Of a stretch of 45,527 nucleotides of DNA, positions 7,269-15,025 are shown one piece after another; position 1 is the first letter of the stretch, and each line of letters opens with the position of its first letter. The position numbers and the translations under genes were made by a program. The DNA lies in assembly GCA_005799265.1 (NCBI GenBank), contig SYHD01000090.1:1-45527 (forward strand), in the 5' to 3' direction. The DNA is from Planctomycetia bacterium. Lineage in GTDB: Bacteria > Planctomycetota > Planctomycetia > Gemmatales > Gemmataceae. The notes beneath the pieces were generated by a model. It was given only the letters and a program-made list of their open reading frames with translations. It searched no databases and was not told where the DNA came from.

Positions 7269-8889
7269 TCCGGTTCGCTTCTACGACGATGGCTCGAACC
7301 CACCCGATTCGCCGCTGCGGGTTGACGCAGAGCGTGCCTACCGCGAGGCGTTCCTCGATGCGGCCAACGAGGCAGTCCGGCTGGACGATTGCTTCGACCA
7401 GGCCGTGCTCGACCAGGCTTGGAAAGAACGCCGGCACACGCGCGATGAGGCCGAAATCAAGCCGGACGAATTCCGCGCCGATCACATCGTGGCGGCGGCA
7501 CGGGTTCGCGGCCGCGTCCAGGCGTTCGAGTTCGTGGCCCAGACGTGGGATCGTGGCGAAGATCGTGGCCTTTCCGACAAACGGATCGCCGCCGAGGTGA
7601 TCGCGCCCTGGGGCCAACGTGTTGCGTCGTGGGCCGCGAAGGAACTCGACCCGGCCAGAGTTTCGATCCCGCCACGCCCCGATGACGCATGGCCAGACGA
7701 ACCCAAGGAGCAGCTCATGACGCCAGAACCTACGCTCATCTCACGCCGGGTCAGCGAGGTGCCACGCATTGGTAACCTGGCGTTTCTGCGCACGGGTGCG
7801 AAGCCGGTGATCGCCCCCGTTGAGAAAGGGGAGCCACCGCCACCGTCACGGCTGCCAACCCTGACGCTGCGGCAATTGGTGGATCAATACCCCACCCTCC
7901 GCGAGCCGGTGATTCATGGACTGCTGCGGCAGGGTGAAACCATGAACGTGATTTCCTCCTCGAAGACCGGCAAGTCCTGGCTCGTCAGCGACCTGGCCCT
8001 TGCCGTTGCCCTCGGCCGATCTTGGCTCGACGCGTTTCCTTGCGAACCAGGGCGCGTGCTGATCATCGATAACGAATTGCACAAGGAGACGAGCGCCTTC
8101 CGCATCCCGAAAGTGATGCAGGCCCGCGGCATCGGCATGAACGAGGTCGGCGACCGCATCGTCATCTCGAACCTGCGGGGCCGGTTGAAAGACATCGTGG
8201 GCCTCGGCACCTACTTCGCGGAGATGGAGTCGGGCGAGTACAAGGTCATCATCCTCGACGCCTTTTACCGGTTCATGCCGAAGGACGCGGACGAGAACTC
8301 GAACGCCAACATGGCGCTGCTTTACAACTACCTCGATTCTTACGCCGACAAGCTTGGCTGCTCGTTCGTGCTGGTGCATCACAGCACCAAGGGAAACCAA
8401 TCCGCCAAGAGCGTGACCGATGTCGGGGCGGGTGCTGGTTCGCAATCACGGGCCACCGATACGCATCTCGTGCTGCGGGCGCATGAGCAGGAGGACGCGG
8501 TGGTCGTCGATGCCGCCGTGCGATCCTGGCCGCCGATCCTGCCGCGTTGCCTGCGCTGGGCATTCCCCGTCTGGACGCTCGATGACGCCCTCGACCCGGC
8601 CGACCTGCGGTCCGAGCGACCTCGCCGGCGTGCCAAGCCCGAGGCCGTCGAGGCCAAGCCAAGCGAGCCGACCTGGGATGCGGAGCGGTTCGCAAACGAA
8701 TTCGTCGGTGCAAACTCAGCGACGACGTTGGCCATCATCGAGGCCGCGACGGATGCCGGCCTGTCCGAACGTCGGGCCACCAAGCTGCTCAAGCAAGCCG
8801 AGCGCAAAGGGCTGATCCACCGCTGGCATTTCGGTGCTACCCATCCAGTCCAATTCGCGACGGTCGCTCAACCGAAGCCAGCTTCGTGA
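7243..8889 (+). CDS. RepA-like ATPase (AAA_25 type), probable replication helicase
   Basis: A 548-residue protein. Residues 1-150 are a hydrophilic N-terminal region. The ATPase core starts near residue 205: Walker A variant ISSSKTGKSW (residues 237-246), ELHKETSAFRIP (acidic motif after strand 2), Walker B KVIILDAFYRF with Asp339, and VLVHHSTKG (sensor-like His). This order is that of RepA/AAA_25 hexameric helicases used by plasmids and mobile elements to unwind an origin. The C-terminal 70 residues look like a winged helix (TLAIIEAATDAGLSERRATK). ATG 7243 has a perfect AGGAGG seven bases upstream. The Walker A lacks the usual first glycine. The next 227 bases contain no gene but a large hairpin, fitting an origin-linked role. 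Confidence 0.75.
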   Translation: MATTAKPDDPVRFYDDGSNPPDSPLRVDAERAYREAFLDAANEAVRLDDCFDQAVLDQAWKERRHTRDEAEIKPDEFRADHIVAAARVRGRVQAFEFVAQTWDRGEDRGLSDKRIAAEVIAPWGQRVASWAAKELDPARVSIPPRPDDAWPDEPKEQLMTPEPTLISRRVSEVPRIGNLAFLRTGAKPVIAPVEKGEPPPPSRLPTLTLRQLVDQYPTLREPVIHGLLRQGETMNVISSSKTGKSWLVSDLALAVALGRSWLDAFPCEPGRVLIIDNELHKETSAFRIPKVMQARGIGMNEVGDRIVISNLRGRLKDIVGLGTYFAEMESGEYKVIILDAFYRFMPKDADENSNANMALLYNYLDSYADKLGCSFVLVHHSTKGNQSAKSVTDVGAGAGSQSRATDTHLVLRAHEQEDAVVVDAAVRSWPPILPRCLRWAFPVWTLDDALDPADLRSERPRRRAKPEAVEAKPSEPTWDAERFANEFVGANSATTLAIIEAATDAGLSERRATKLLKQAERKGLIHRWHFGATHPVQFATVAQPKPAS

Positions 8890-8900
8890 GCGTGTGTGTC

Positions 8901-8980
8901 CTGCGCGCGCACCCCCCTTATACCCCCCGGATGCGTGCGTAAGGCACGCACCGGGGGAAGGGTATATGTGTAGCGCGCAG
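8901..8980. other. 80-bp imperfect hairpin in the gene-free gap after the ATPase
   Basis: CTGCGCGC (8901-8908) pairs with GCGCGCAG (8973-8980); inside, CCCCCGG (8924-8930) pairs with CCGGGGG (8951-8957) and TGCGTGC (8932-8938) with GCACGCA (8944-8950), leaving a 5-base loop (8939-8943). Partial pairing of TATACCC with GGGTATA links the parts. No T-run follows on either strand, so it is not a typical intrinsic terminator. It is a candidate replication origin or packaging/regulatory structure. Confidence 0.6.
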
Positions 8981-9116
8981 AACACAAGCAAGGCGATGAG
9001 TGGATGGGTAGCCGTGTGCAATAGGTACTTTGAAAAAGGCGATCCCTCCGTGCCCCCCGCGGGAACAATACCCGTCATAAGCACAGTTTATTTCTTGTAC
9101 ATGTCCGAGTTTGACC

Positions 9117-9515
9117 ATGCAGACCGAAAACGAAATGGCCGTGACCCACCTACGCGAGTGCCTTGGCTTCGCGTGCCAGGTCGTTGCCGAATCCGACGAG
9201 CCAGTGATCGTGATGCGCTACCGCAAGGGCATCGTCGCCATCGTGCCGCTCTGGGAATGGCGGTTCTTCAAGGACCTGGAGGCGGACATCCGGGCCGGGC
9301 GCAAGCGGATCATCGACGTCGAAGAATCTCCCGAAATCGAGCTGGAATTGCCTGGAACCCTCGCGGACCAGCTCGTAACTGACAGTCCTGACGCGAGGCG
9401 ACGTTCGCCTCGCCAACCAGAATACCCCGAACGGGAGAACGATGATGACGACCAAGACGACAACGAAGAAGAACGCGACTACCAAGAAGACCAAGGCGCT
9501 CAAGCTGGTGGCTGA
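9117..9515 (+). CDS. Phd/YefM-like (prevent-host-death) protein with acidic tail
   Basis: A 132-residue protein. Residues about 7-55 (LRECLGFACQVVAESDEPVI, VMRYRKGIVAIVPLWEWRFF) follow the Phd/YefM antitoxin fold: an L-R-x-x-L-x-x-x-x-x-V-x-x-x-x-E-P-V-I segment, then a basic hairpin and an x-A-x-V-P-L-x-E/D-W strand. The family binds DNA and often neutralises a toxin. The last 45 residues are very acidic (D/E-rich) and overlap the start of the next gene by 74 bases, so this end may be untranslated or a low-complexity tail. The start is uncertain: ATG 9117, ATG 9135 and TTG 9111 are all possible and none has a strong ribosome site. No toxin gene is next to it, so a regulatory role in the element is as likely as toxin control. 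Confidence 0.5.
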   Translation: MQTENEMAVTHLRECLGFACQVVAESDEPVIVMRYRKGIVAIVPLWEWRFFKDLEADIRAGRKRIIDVEESPEIELELPGTLADQLVTDSPDARRRSPRQPEYPERENDDDDQDDNEEERDYQEDQGAQAGG

Positions 9516-9741
9516 AAAGCTGAGCCAGATCGCCGCTGCCGAGCGCATCCTGGCCGACGCCGGCGAGCCGATGACTTGCAAGGCGATGGTCGAGGCGATG
9601 GCGGCGAAGGGCCTCTGGTCCTCGCCCGGCGGCAAGACGCCCGAAGCCACGCTGTACGCATCGCTGCTGCGGCAGATCAAGACCAAGGGGAAAGAGGCCC
9701 GGTTCAAGAAGGTCGCTCGCGGCCAATTCGACCTGGCGTAA
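9442..9741 (+). CDS. HARE-HTH domain protein
   Basis: A 99-residue protein. A Lys/Thr-rich N-terminus (MMTTKTTTKKNATTKKTK) is followed by a helical hairpin and the domain AAAERILADAGEPMTCKAMV, EAMAAKGLWSSPGGKTPEAT, LYASLLRQIKTKGKEARFKK. This is the HB1/ASXL/restriction-endonuclease HTH (HARE-HTH) winged-helix pattern, known in eukaryotic chromatin proteins, in bacterial RNA polymerase delta, and in restriction-modification proteins. The basic N-terminus suggests DNA binding. ATG 9442 (or 9445) follows GGGAG. It sits between the Phd-like gene and the recombinase and may regulate or assist the element. Confidence 0.65.
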   Translation: MMTTKTTTKKNATTKKTKALKLVAEKLSQIAAAERILADAGEPMTCKAMVEAMAAKGLWSSPGGKTPEATLYASLLRQIKTKGKEARFKKVARGQFDLA

Positions 9742-9805
9742 TCGAACCGGATCAGATGCGCCTCGCGCCATCGCGGGGCGTGTCGCATTCAAGGAGACCA
9801 CACCC

Positions 9806-11641
9806 ATGACCAAGAAACTCATTCCGGCGGTCGGCTACGCTCGGCGCAGCACCGACATGCAAGAACGATCCATTCCCGACCAGCAGGCGTTCGTGGAGCG
9901 GTGGGCTGCGCAGCATGGCTACGCCGTCAATCGCTGGTTCATCGACGACGCCATCTCCGGCACCAGCACGAAGGGCCGCAACGCCTTCGAGCAGCTGATC
10001 GCAACCGCTGAGAACGGCCGCGACTTCGAGTCCATCCTCTGCTACGACATCTCTCGCTTCTCGCGCGGCGGCACGAACGAAACGGGCTACTACCTGCACC
10101 GTCTCAACCTGGCCGGCGTCAACGTGCAGTTCACGGCCGACGCCATTCCCGAAGGCGACGAGGGCGAGCTGATCCAGGGCGTCAAGTCCTGGCAGGCCAG
10201 GCAATACTCGATCAAGCTGGCCCGCGACACCATCCGTGGCCAGATCAGCAACATCCGCGAACGCAAGAGCGCACCGGGTGGCCAACCGCCCTACGGCTAC
10301 GACAAGCAACATCTCACGCCCGACGGCAAGGTGCTGCGAACACTGCGGTGGATGCCGGACAACACCAAGCTGGAGATCGCGCCGGACGGCACTATCGTCC
10401 GCGCCATCGCCAGCGACGTTTTCGTGGCCAAGGCCAAGGGGGACATTGTTCGCCTCGTTCCCAGCACGCCGGATCGCGTGCGAGCGATTCAGCGCATGTT
10501 CGACCTCTGTGGACAAGGCTACGGTTACCGCTCCATCGCCGTCCGCATGAACGAGGAGAGCATTCCGAGCATGTTCGGCCGGCACTGGAACATGTCGAAC
10601 ATCGCCCAGATGCTTCGCAATCCGGTCTACTGCGGTTCATTGGTTTACAACAAGCGAACCGAAGGGACGCTTTTCGGCATGAGCGTGGATGGCACGCTCC
10701 GGCCCAAGAAAGGCAAACGCGGCAGCTTCAAGAACGGGAATGAGGATTGGATTATCATCTCCGGCGTTCACGAGCCGCTGATTTCCCAAGAGACATTCGA
10801 CGCCGCCCAGGCCGCGATGGCGAAGCGACGGTACGCGGGCGGCAAGGCCCGCTCGGTGCGGCGAACGCTGGTTTCGACCTTGTTGGCCTGCAAACGCTGC
10901 GGGTCGAGCTTTACCACCGTCCGCGACACCCGCCGCAAGCCTGAGTTTGGCCCGCCGTACCGCCATTATACCTGCGCCGGCTACCATCGGTACGGCAAGA
11001 AGGTCTGCGGCCTGGTACGCATTCCCGGCCAGGCCCTCGATGCCTTCGTGCTGAAGTTGATCGGCCAGGAGCTCCAGGGCGACGCCAAGACGCGGAAGCA
11101 GGCCATCGACGCGTTCGTCAATGCGATGGCGAAACCGGCGACGGCGGCGAACGCTCCTGACACCCGGCGCGAGATTGAGCAACTGAACCGTCGGATCAAG
11201 ACAACCTTGGCCTTGATCGCCGACCCGACTTTCGACGGCTTGGAGGATATCCATGCCTTGCTGACGGATTTGAAGCGCAAGCGCGATTCACTGGTCAGCA
11301 AACAGCGGGCCGCAGAGTTGGCCGAGCAGCCCGCGTTTACCCAGCAGCAACTCCGCGAATGGGTCACGGAGCAATTCAACAAGTTGGATCGCCTGGCCAA
11401 CAAGGAGCAAGTCGATCTGGCAGACCGGCAACTGGTCGAGGCGTTTGTTCAGCGGATCGAGATTGAACCCGATTCCCAGACCGGCGTGGTGATTCTTCAT
11501 CCCGACTTGGAGTCAGTCCTCGCGTCCACACGGGTACTCGGAGGGGAGGATACCCAAACAGGCGGTTCGAGCAAAGATGTACTTCATACGGCTAAAGAGT
11601 TACGAATAGCGAGAATTATAGCCAGAATCGAACGGGGTTAA
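9806..11641 (+). CDS. large serine recombinase (site-specific integrase)
   Basis: A 611-residue recombinase. The resolvase catalytic domain begins AVGYARRSTDMQERSIPDQQ with the nucleophile Ser15, and contains YDISRFSRGG and WQARQYSIKLARDTIRGQIS. A Recombinase domain follows (ERKSAPGGQPPYGYD, then GYGYRSIAVRMNEESIPS, WNMSNIAQMLRNPVYCGSLV). A zinc ribbon has LACKRCGSSF and YTCAGYHRYGKKVCG. The C-terminal region (about 455-540) is a coiled coil (EIEQLNRRIKTTLALI), as in phage and transposon integrases that join attP and attB without divalent metal. AAGGAG lies upstream of ATG 9806. The frame looks intact. It is the last gene of the mobile block and presumably integrates and excises it. Confidence 0.92.
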   Translation: MTKKLIPAVGYARRSTDMQERSIPDQQAFVERWAAQHGYAVNRWFIDDAISGTSTKGRNAFEQLIATAENGRDFESILCYDISRFSRGGTNETGYYLHRLNLAGVNVQFTADAIPEGDEGELIQGVKSWQARQYSIKLARDTIRGQISNIRERKSAPGGQPPYGYDKQHLTPDGKVLRTLRWMPDNTKLEIAPDGTIVRAIASDVFVAKAKGDIVRLVPSTPDRVRAIQRMFDLCGQGYGYRSIAVRMNEESIPSMFGRHWNMSNIAQMLRNPVYCGSLVYNKRTEGTLFGMSVDGTLRPKKGKRGSFKNGNEDWIIISGVHEPLISQETFDAAQAAMAKRRYAGGKARSVRRTLVSTLLACKRCGSSFTTVRDTRRKPEFGPPYRHYTCAGYHRYGKKVCGLVRIPGQALDAFVLKLIGQELQGDAKTRKQAIDAFVNAMAKPATAANAPDTRREIEQLNRRIKTTLALIADPTFDGLEDIHALLTDLKRKRDSLVSKQRAAELAEQPAFTQQQLREWVTEQFNKLDRLANKEQVDLADRQLVEAFVQRIEIEPDSQTGVVILHPDLESVLASTRVLGGEDTQTGGSSKDVLHTAKELRIARIIARIERG

Positions 11642-11642
11642 T

Positions 11643-11670
11643 GGCGTTTTATTGACATTTTAATAACGCC
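11643..11670. other. AT-rich inverted repeat after the recombinase
   Basis: GGCGTT (11643-11648) and AACGCC (11665-11670) are inverted around an AT-rich middle that also pairs partly (ATT/AAT). It overlaps the end of the recombinase gene. It could be a weak terminator or part of the attachment region. Confidence 0.35.
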
Positions 11671-11772
11671 CCGGTATCGTTCCAGCACGGAGACATGCTG
11701 CATGTTCAAGCCCATTTTCACCCTCACGCCGGCCATCTAGCCTTCCTCATTCCTTCATCCCCAGGAGCAACC

Positions 11773-12702
11773 ATGAAACGAGCCGCAGTAGCGATTGTGT
11801 TGATGTGCGTAGCCTGGCCGGTGCACGCGGGTGAAAAGCCGAAGGTCGTCGAACTCTGGCCCGGCAAAGCACCTGAAGAGCCAGGCACCATCGGGCCCGA
11901 AAAGGAACTCATGTCCAAAGAGAACGTGAAGACTCAGGTCGAAATCACCGAGCCGACGCGACTCATCACCAATGTCACCAAGCCGACACTGACCATCTAT
12001 CGGCCCGCGAAGGACAAGGACACCGGCGCGGCCGTCATCATCTGTCCCGGCGGCGGCTATTGGAACCTCTTCTGGCAAATCGAAGGCGAAGAAGTCGCCG
12101 AGTGGCTGAATACGCTGGGCGTGACCGGTATCATCCTCAAATATCGTGTGCCGCGCCGGCCCGACGAACCCAAGGGCGTGCCCGCCCGGCGTCCGCTCCA
12201 GGATGCCCAGCGGGCGGTCAGCCTGGTCCGCAGCAAGGCCAAGGACTGGGGCATCGATCCCGAACGCATCGGCATCACCGGTTACTCGGCGGGCGGCCAT
12301 CTCGCCATCGCCACCGCCACGAGCTTCGAGCAGCGCACCTACGAGCCACGGGACGACATCGACAAGGTGAGTTGCCGGCCGAACTTCGCTATCCCCGTCT
12401 ATTCGGGCTATCTGAAGGAGTTGCTCGAGAAAGGCATGAAGATCCCCGCCAAGACGCCGCCGGTCTTCCTTGTCCACGGCAATGAGGACCTTATCAGCAC
12501 GCCTGAGCACAGTGCGCTGATGTATCTGGCCCTGAAACGTGCCGGCGTCTCCGCTGAACTGCACATCTACGCCCGCACCGCTCACGACTTCGGCGTCCGC
12601 CCAAGCGATCGCCCGTACGCGACCTGGACGAAGTCATGCGCGCACTGGATGCGCGACCAGGGGTTTTTGACGGCGAGCAAGGGACCGAAAGGCAACCGGT
12701 AG
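11773..12702 (+). CDS. secreted alpha/beta-hydrolase, acetylxylan-esterase-like
   Basis: A 309-residue exported esterase. A signal peptide covers about residues 1-19 (MKRAAVAIVLMCVAWPVHA). The alpha/beta-hydrolase motifs are in order: oxyanion region AVIICPGGGYWNLF (residues 87-100), nucleophile elbow GITGYSAGGHLAIA with Ser172, acid Asp239 in VHGNEDLIS, and His271 in ARTAHDFGV. This is the arrangement of polysaccharide de-esterifying enzymes of the acetylxylan/BD-FAE group, which remove acetyl or related groups from plant or algal polymers in the periplasm or outside. The exact substrate cannot be read from the sequence. ATG 11773 has AGGAG upstream and starts the signal peptide. The gene begins 131 bases after the recombinase and is probably a host gene. 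Confidence 0.8.
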   Translation: MKRAAVAIVLMCVAWPVHAGEKPKVVELWPGKAPEEPGTIGPEKELMSKENVKTQVEITEPTRLITNVTKPTLTIYRPAKDKDTGAAVIICPGGGYWNLFWQIEGEEVAEWLNTLGVTGIILKYRVPRRPDEPKGVPARRPLQDAQRAVSLVRSKAKDWGIDPERIGITGYSAGGHLAIATATSFEQRTYEPRDDIDKVSCRPNFAIPVYSGYLKELLEKGMKIPAKTPPVFLVHGNEDLISTPEHSALMYLALKRAGVSAELHIYARTAHDFGVRPSDRPYATWTKSCAHWMRDQGFLTASKGPKGNR

Positions 12703-12722
12703 AATTGAAGGTGCCCGTTCAC

Positions 12723-12765
12723 GACGCGGAGCGTCGTGCCACAATGTGGTGCGACGCTCCGCGTC
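12723..12765. repeat. perfect 14-bp inverted repeat after the esterase gene
   Basis: GACGCGGAGCGTCG (12723-12736) and CGACGCTCCGCGTC (12752-12765) form a stem around 15 bases that also pair partly. No T-run follows. It lies between two same-strand genes and may stabilise or end the upstream transcript. Confidence 0.6.
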
Positions 12766-12913
12766 GCATCGGCTCGGGTATCGCTCCAACGGCCCGTCGC
12801 CCAGAACGTTCTCCGCTCAATGGTCATGATCGAGCGGTTGCAATGAGTTTTCATTACGTGTAGATTGGATCCGGCCTGACCAGATTTTTCTTGCAGCCAA
12901 CCGCGAGGAACTC

Positions 12914-14236
12914 ATGATACGCAGTATTTCACTCTTCGCACTCGTACTCTTGACGACAGCCGCGCCCGCCGCGGATTGGCCGCAATGGATGGGCCCGAAT
13001 CGCGATGATGTTTGGACCGATACGGGCATCATCGAGAAGTTTCCCGAAGGAGGAATAAAGGCGCTCTGGCGCAAACCGATCCAAGGTGGGTTTGCCGGGC
13101 CGGCAGTCGTCAACGGCAAGGTCTACGTCACCGACTATGTAAGATCGGCCGGTGACGAAAAGCCCGCGCCGACCAAACGGAACAGCCTCCAGGGCAAGGA
13201 ACGCGTGCTCTGTCTCGACGCGAAGACCGGCGCCGAACTCTGGAAGCACGAATACGATTGCAGCTACGTGATCAGTTATCCGGCCGGACCGCGCTGCACT
13301 CCGACCGTGGACAACGGCAAAGTGTTTACCCTCGGCGCCATGGGCGATTTGTTCTGCCTCGATGCCGCGAAGGGCAACGTGATCTGGTCGAAGAACTTGC
13401 CGAAGGCGTACGCTGCCTCGGTGCCCTTGTGGGGATATGCGGGGCATCCGCTTGTCTACAAGGACATGCTCATCTGCACGGTTGGCGGCGACGGCAGCGC
13501 GGTCGTCGCGTTCGACAAAGAGAACGGCCACGAAAGGTGGAAGGTGCTGACAACACCTGAGATTGGCTATAGTCCTCCCACTCTCATCGAGGCAGGGGGC
13601 GCCACGCAGTTGCTCATCTTTCACGGCAAGAGTCTGAACAGTTTGAACCCCGATACCGGCCGGCTCTACTGGTCCGAGCCGCTCGCCACGTCCTATGCCA
13701 TGGCAATCATGGCCCCGCGGAAGGGGGGCGACTTCCTCTTTGCCGGCGGTCACAGCGGCAGATCATTGGGCCTGAAGCTCGATGCCGCCAAGCCCGCCGT
13801 AACCAGGGCCTGGCAGGGCGCGCGCGACCTTGGGCTGGCGCCGGTAAGCGGCACCCCATTCGTCGAGAATGGAATCGCCTACGGCATCGACGGCGACGGC
13901 ATCTTCCGGGCCATGCGCATGGCGACCGGGGAACGCTTGTGGGGCACATCCAAGCCCGTGAACGGAAAAGACGGCGAGGGGCGCGGCGCGTTCGAAGGAG
14001 CCACGTTCGTCACCAAAAACGGCGCGCGTTTCTTCATTTTCGGTGAGAACGGCGACCTCGTGATCGCCAAATTGTCGCCCGAAAAATACGAGGAAGTGAG
14101 CCGCACGAAACTGCTGGACCCGGTGGGCGTCGGTCTGGGCCGCAAGGTCGTGTGGAGCCACCCGGCTTATGCGGAGCAATGCGTATTTGCACGGAACGAC
14201 AAGGAAATCGTGTGCGCGTCGTTGGCTGCGAAGTAA
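12914..14236 (+). CDS. exported PQQ-like beta-propeller repeat protein
   Basis: A 440-residue protein with an N-terminal signal (MIRSISLFALVLLTTAAPAA, then DWPQWMGPNRDDVW). The W-P-Q-W-x-G-P-x-R-D start and repeated blade motifs (VVNGKVYVTDY, VLCLDAKTGAELWKHEY, LFCLDAAKGNVIWSKNL, VVAFDKENGHERWKV, RLYWSE) define the PQQ-type eight-bladed propeller common in planctomycetes. It resembles PQQ dehydrogenases but I see no clear heme or complete cofactor-binding set, so it may be a structural or sugar-binding propeller instead. GAGGAA precedes the ATG. It lies downstream of the esterase and might belong to the same extracellular carbohydrate programme; that is inference. Confidence 0.8.
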   Translation: MIRSISLFALVLLTTAAPAADWPQWMGPNRDDVWTDTGIIEKFPEGGIKALWRKPIQGGFAGPAVVNGKVYVTDYVRSAGDEKPAPTKRNSLQGKERVLCLDAKTGAELWKHEYDCSYVISYPAGPRCTPTVDNGKVFTLGAMGDLFCLDAAKGNVIWSKNLPKAYAASVPLWGYAGHPLVYKDMLICTVGGDGSAVVAFDKENGHERWKVLTTPEIGYSPPTLIEAGGATQLLIFHGKSLNSLNPDTGRLYWSEPLATSYAMAIMAPRKGGDFLFAGGHSGRSLGLKLDAAKPAVTRAWQGARDLGLAPVSGTPFVENGIAYGIDGDGIFRAMRMATGERLWGTSKPVNGKDGEGRGAFEGATFVTKNGARFFIFGENGDLVIAKLSPEKYEEVSRTKLLDPVGVGLGRKVVWSHPAYAEQCVFARNDKEIVCASLAAK

Positions 14237-14300
14237 GGAATGATTCGGCACGCGTTGCCAAGTTCGAATGCAAGCCCTTACGTGGAATCCTCGATTGCTA

Positions 14301-14342
14301 GACGGGCATGCCGCTGGTCACGATTCCGGCGTGGCACCCGTC
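14301..14342. terminator. imperfect hairpin between convergent genes
   Basis: GACGGG (14301-14306) pairs with CCCGTC (14337-14342), with TGCC/GGCA pairing next to it. It separates the propeller gene from the oppositely directed antitoxin gene and may end both transcripts, but it has no T-run. Confidence 0.3.
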
Positions 14343-14705
14343 CTATTCCTCTGCCGCCGCGCGCAGCGCCTTGTCAATCTTGGCCATGGTGGGCACGCTC
14401 GCCTGGTTCCTGCCCTGTTCGATGCGATTGAGCGTTTCCGGGCGGATGCCGGCGCGGCGGGCCAGATCGGCTTGCGACAGGCCCAGCTTGCGGCGGGCGC
14501 GGAGAATGTCGCGGGCTTGCAAAACGTCAAGTGTTTCCAGGGCCGGGTAATTTCCGTCGGCGTTCGGCGGGGGCAAGTCCGGTTCATCGACATGCACCTT
14601 TCGCAGAAGGGATTCGCAAGGGCTTTCCTCGATCATGACCAGGCGTTTTTCCTTGATCGAAATGCGCTTCACCGTCTTGCCGTTGCGATGGGGGTTAGTT
14701 TTCAT
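14343..14705 (-). CDS. XRE-family antitoxin, HigA-like
   Basis: A 120-residue protein whose C-terminal half is a clear helix-turn-helix of the XRE type: LQARDILRARRKLGLSQADL, ARRAGIRPETLNRIEQGRNQ, ASVPTMAKIDKALRAA. The N-terminal 60 residues are basic and then acidic, likely the toxin-binding part. It follows and overlaps the RelE-like toxin gene by 11 bases, giving the toxin-first order of HigBA-type modules. Such antitoxins bind the toxin and repress their own promoter; the TTGACA direct repeat in that promoter is a possible target. Confidence 0.75.
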   Translation of the reverse strand: MKTNPHRNGKTVKRISIKEKRLVMIEESPCESLLRKVHVDEPDLPPPNADGNYPALETLDVLQARDILRARRKLGLSQADLARRAGIRPETLNRIEQGRNQASVPTMAKIDKALRAAAEE

Positions 14706-14949
14706 AGAAATCGCTCCGATGGCCGATCTTGTCCACGGTTACGGCCGCACCCTCGACGCGAAAGCGGACGCGGTAATCGCCGGTCCGCAGGCGATAACAG
14801 CCTGCCAGGTCGCCGGACAGCGGTTTAGCGCCGCTCACATTCGGCCACGCCTGGAGCCGTTGGAAGAGTTTGCGGACGCGCTGGCGAATGACCTTGGGAA
14901 GGCGCGCCAGTTCCTTCCTGGCGTTCGGTGTTATGAACACGTCGGCCAT
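14695..14949 (-). CDS. RelE/ParE-family toxin, HigB-like
   Basis: An 84-residue protein: MADVFITPNARKELARLPKV, then QRVRKLFQRLQAWPNVSGAK, PLSGDLAGCYRLRTGDYRVR and a last strand with VTVDKIGHRSDFYE. The P-L-x-G-x-L-x-G-x-Y-R-L-R-x-G-x-Y-R-V-R core and the final I-x-H-R-x-x-x-Y are diagnostic of the RelE fold. Members usually cut mRNA on the ribosome or inhibit gyrase; the closer ParE or RelE assignment is open. The start codon is only five bases from the -10 box of its promoter, so translation may be leaderless or nearly so. Confidence 0.8.
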   Translation of the reverse strand: MADVFITPNARKELARLPKVIRQRVRKLFQRLQAWPNVSGAKPLSGDLAGCYRLRTGDYRVRFRVEGAAVTVDKIGHRSDFYEN

Positions 14950-14954
14950 GACCT

Positions 14955-14982
14955 ATTATCCCGTCGTGTCAAGACTTGTCAA
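14955..14982 (-). promoter_or_regulatory. promoter of the toxin-antitoxin operon
   Basis: On the minus strand TTGACA (14977-14982), a 16-base spacer and GATAAT (14955-14960) lie directly before the toxin start at 14949. CTTGACA occurs twice in tandem across the -35 region, ten bases apart, as a possible antitoxin operator. Confidence 0.6.
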
Positions 14983-15025
14983 GGAAGTCGGGCGGAAAGC
15001 CGCGCGCGTCCCAGAATGCAAGAGT

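Larger units (their letters stand above)
3803..11670. mobile_element. candidate phage-derived, capsid-carrying integrative element
   Basis: All genes from 3853 to 11641 point the same way and have mobile-element functions: capsid with fused protease, RepA-like ATPase, Phd-like and HARE-HTH DNA-binding proteins, and a large serine recombinase at the end. Flanking genes are ordinary planctomycete genes. I could not identify attachment sites, so the limits are inferred: the right end just past the recombinase, the left end between the portal relic and the first gene. No terminase, tail or lysis gene is recognisable. It may be a satellite that needs a helper phage, a shrunken prophage, or a domesticated island. 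Confidence 0.55.

Noticed and set aside
8834-9382. Alternative frame with ATG at 9101 overlapping the Phd-like gene
   Set aside because: The sequence after 9117 in the other frame matches the Phd/YefM pattern; this frame gives only Arg-rich shadow sequence.
3413-11661. Shared ACATTTT near 3413 and 11655 considered as attachment-site cores
   Set aside because: Seven AT-rich bases are expected by chance and the surrounding bases do not match.
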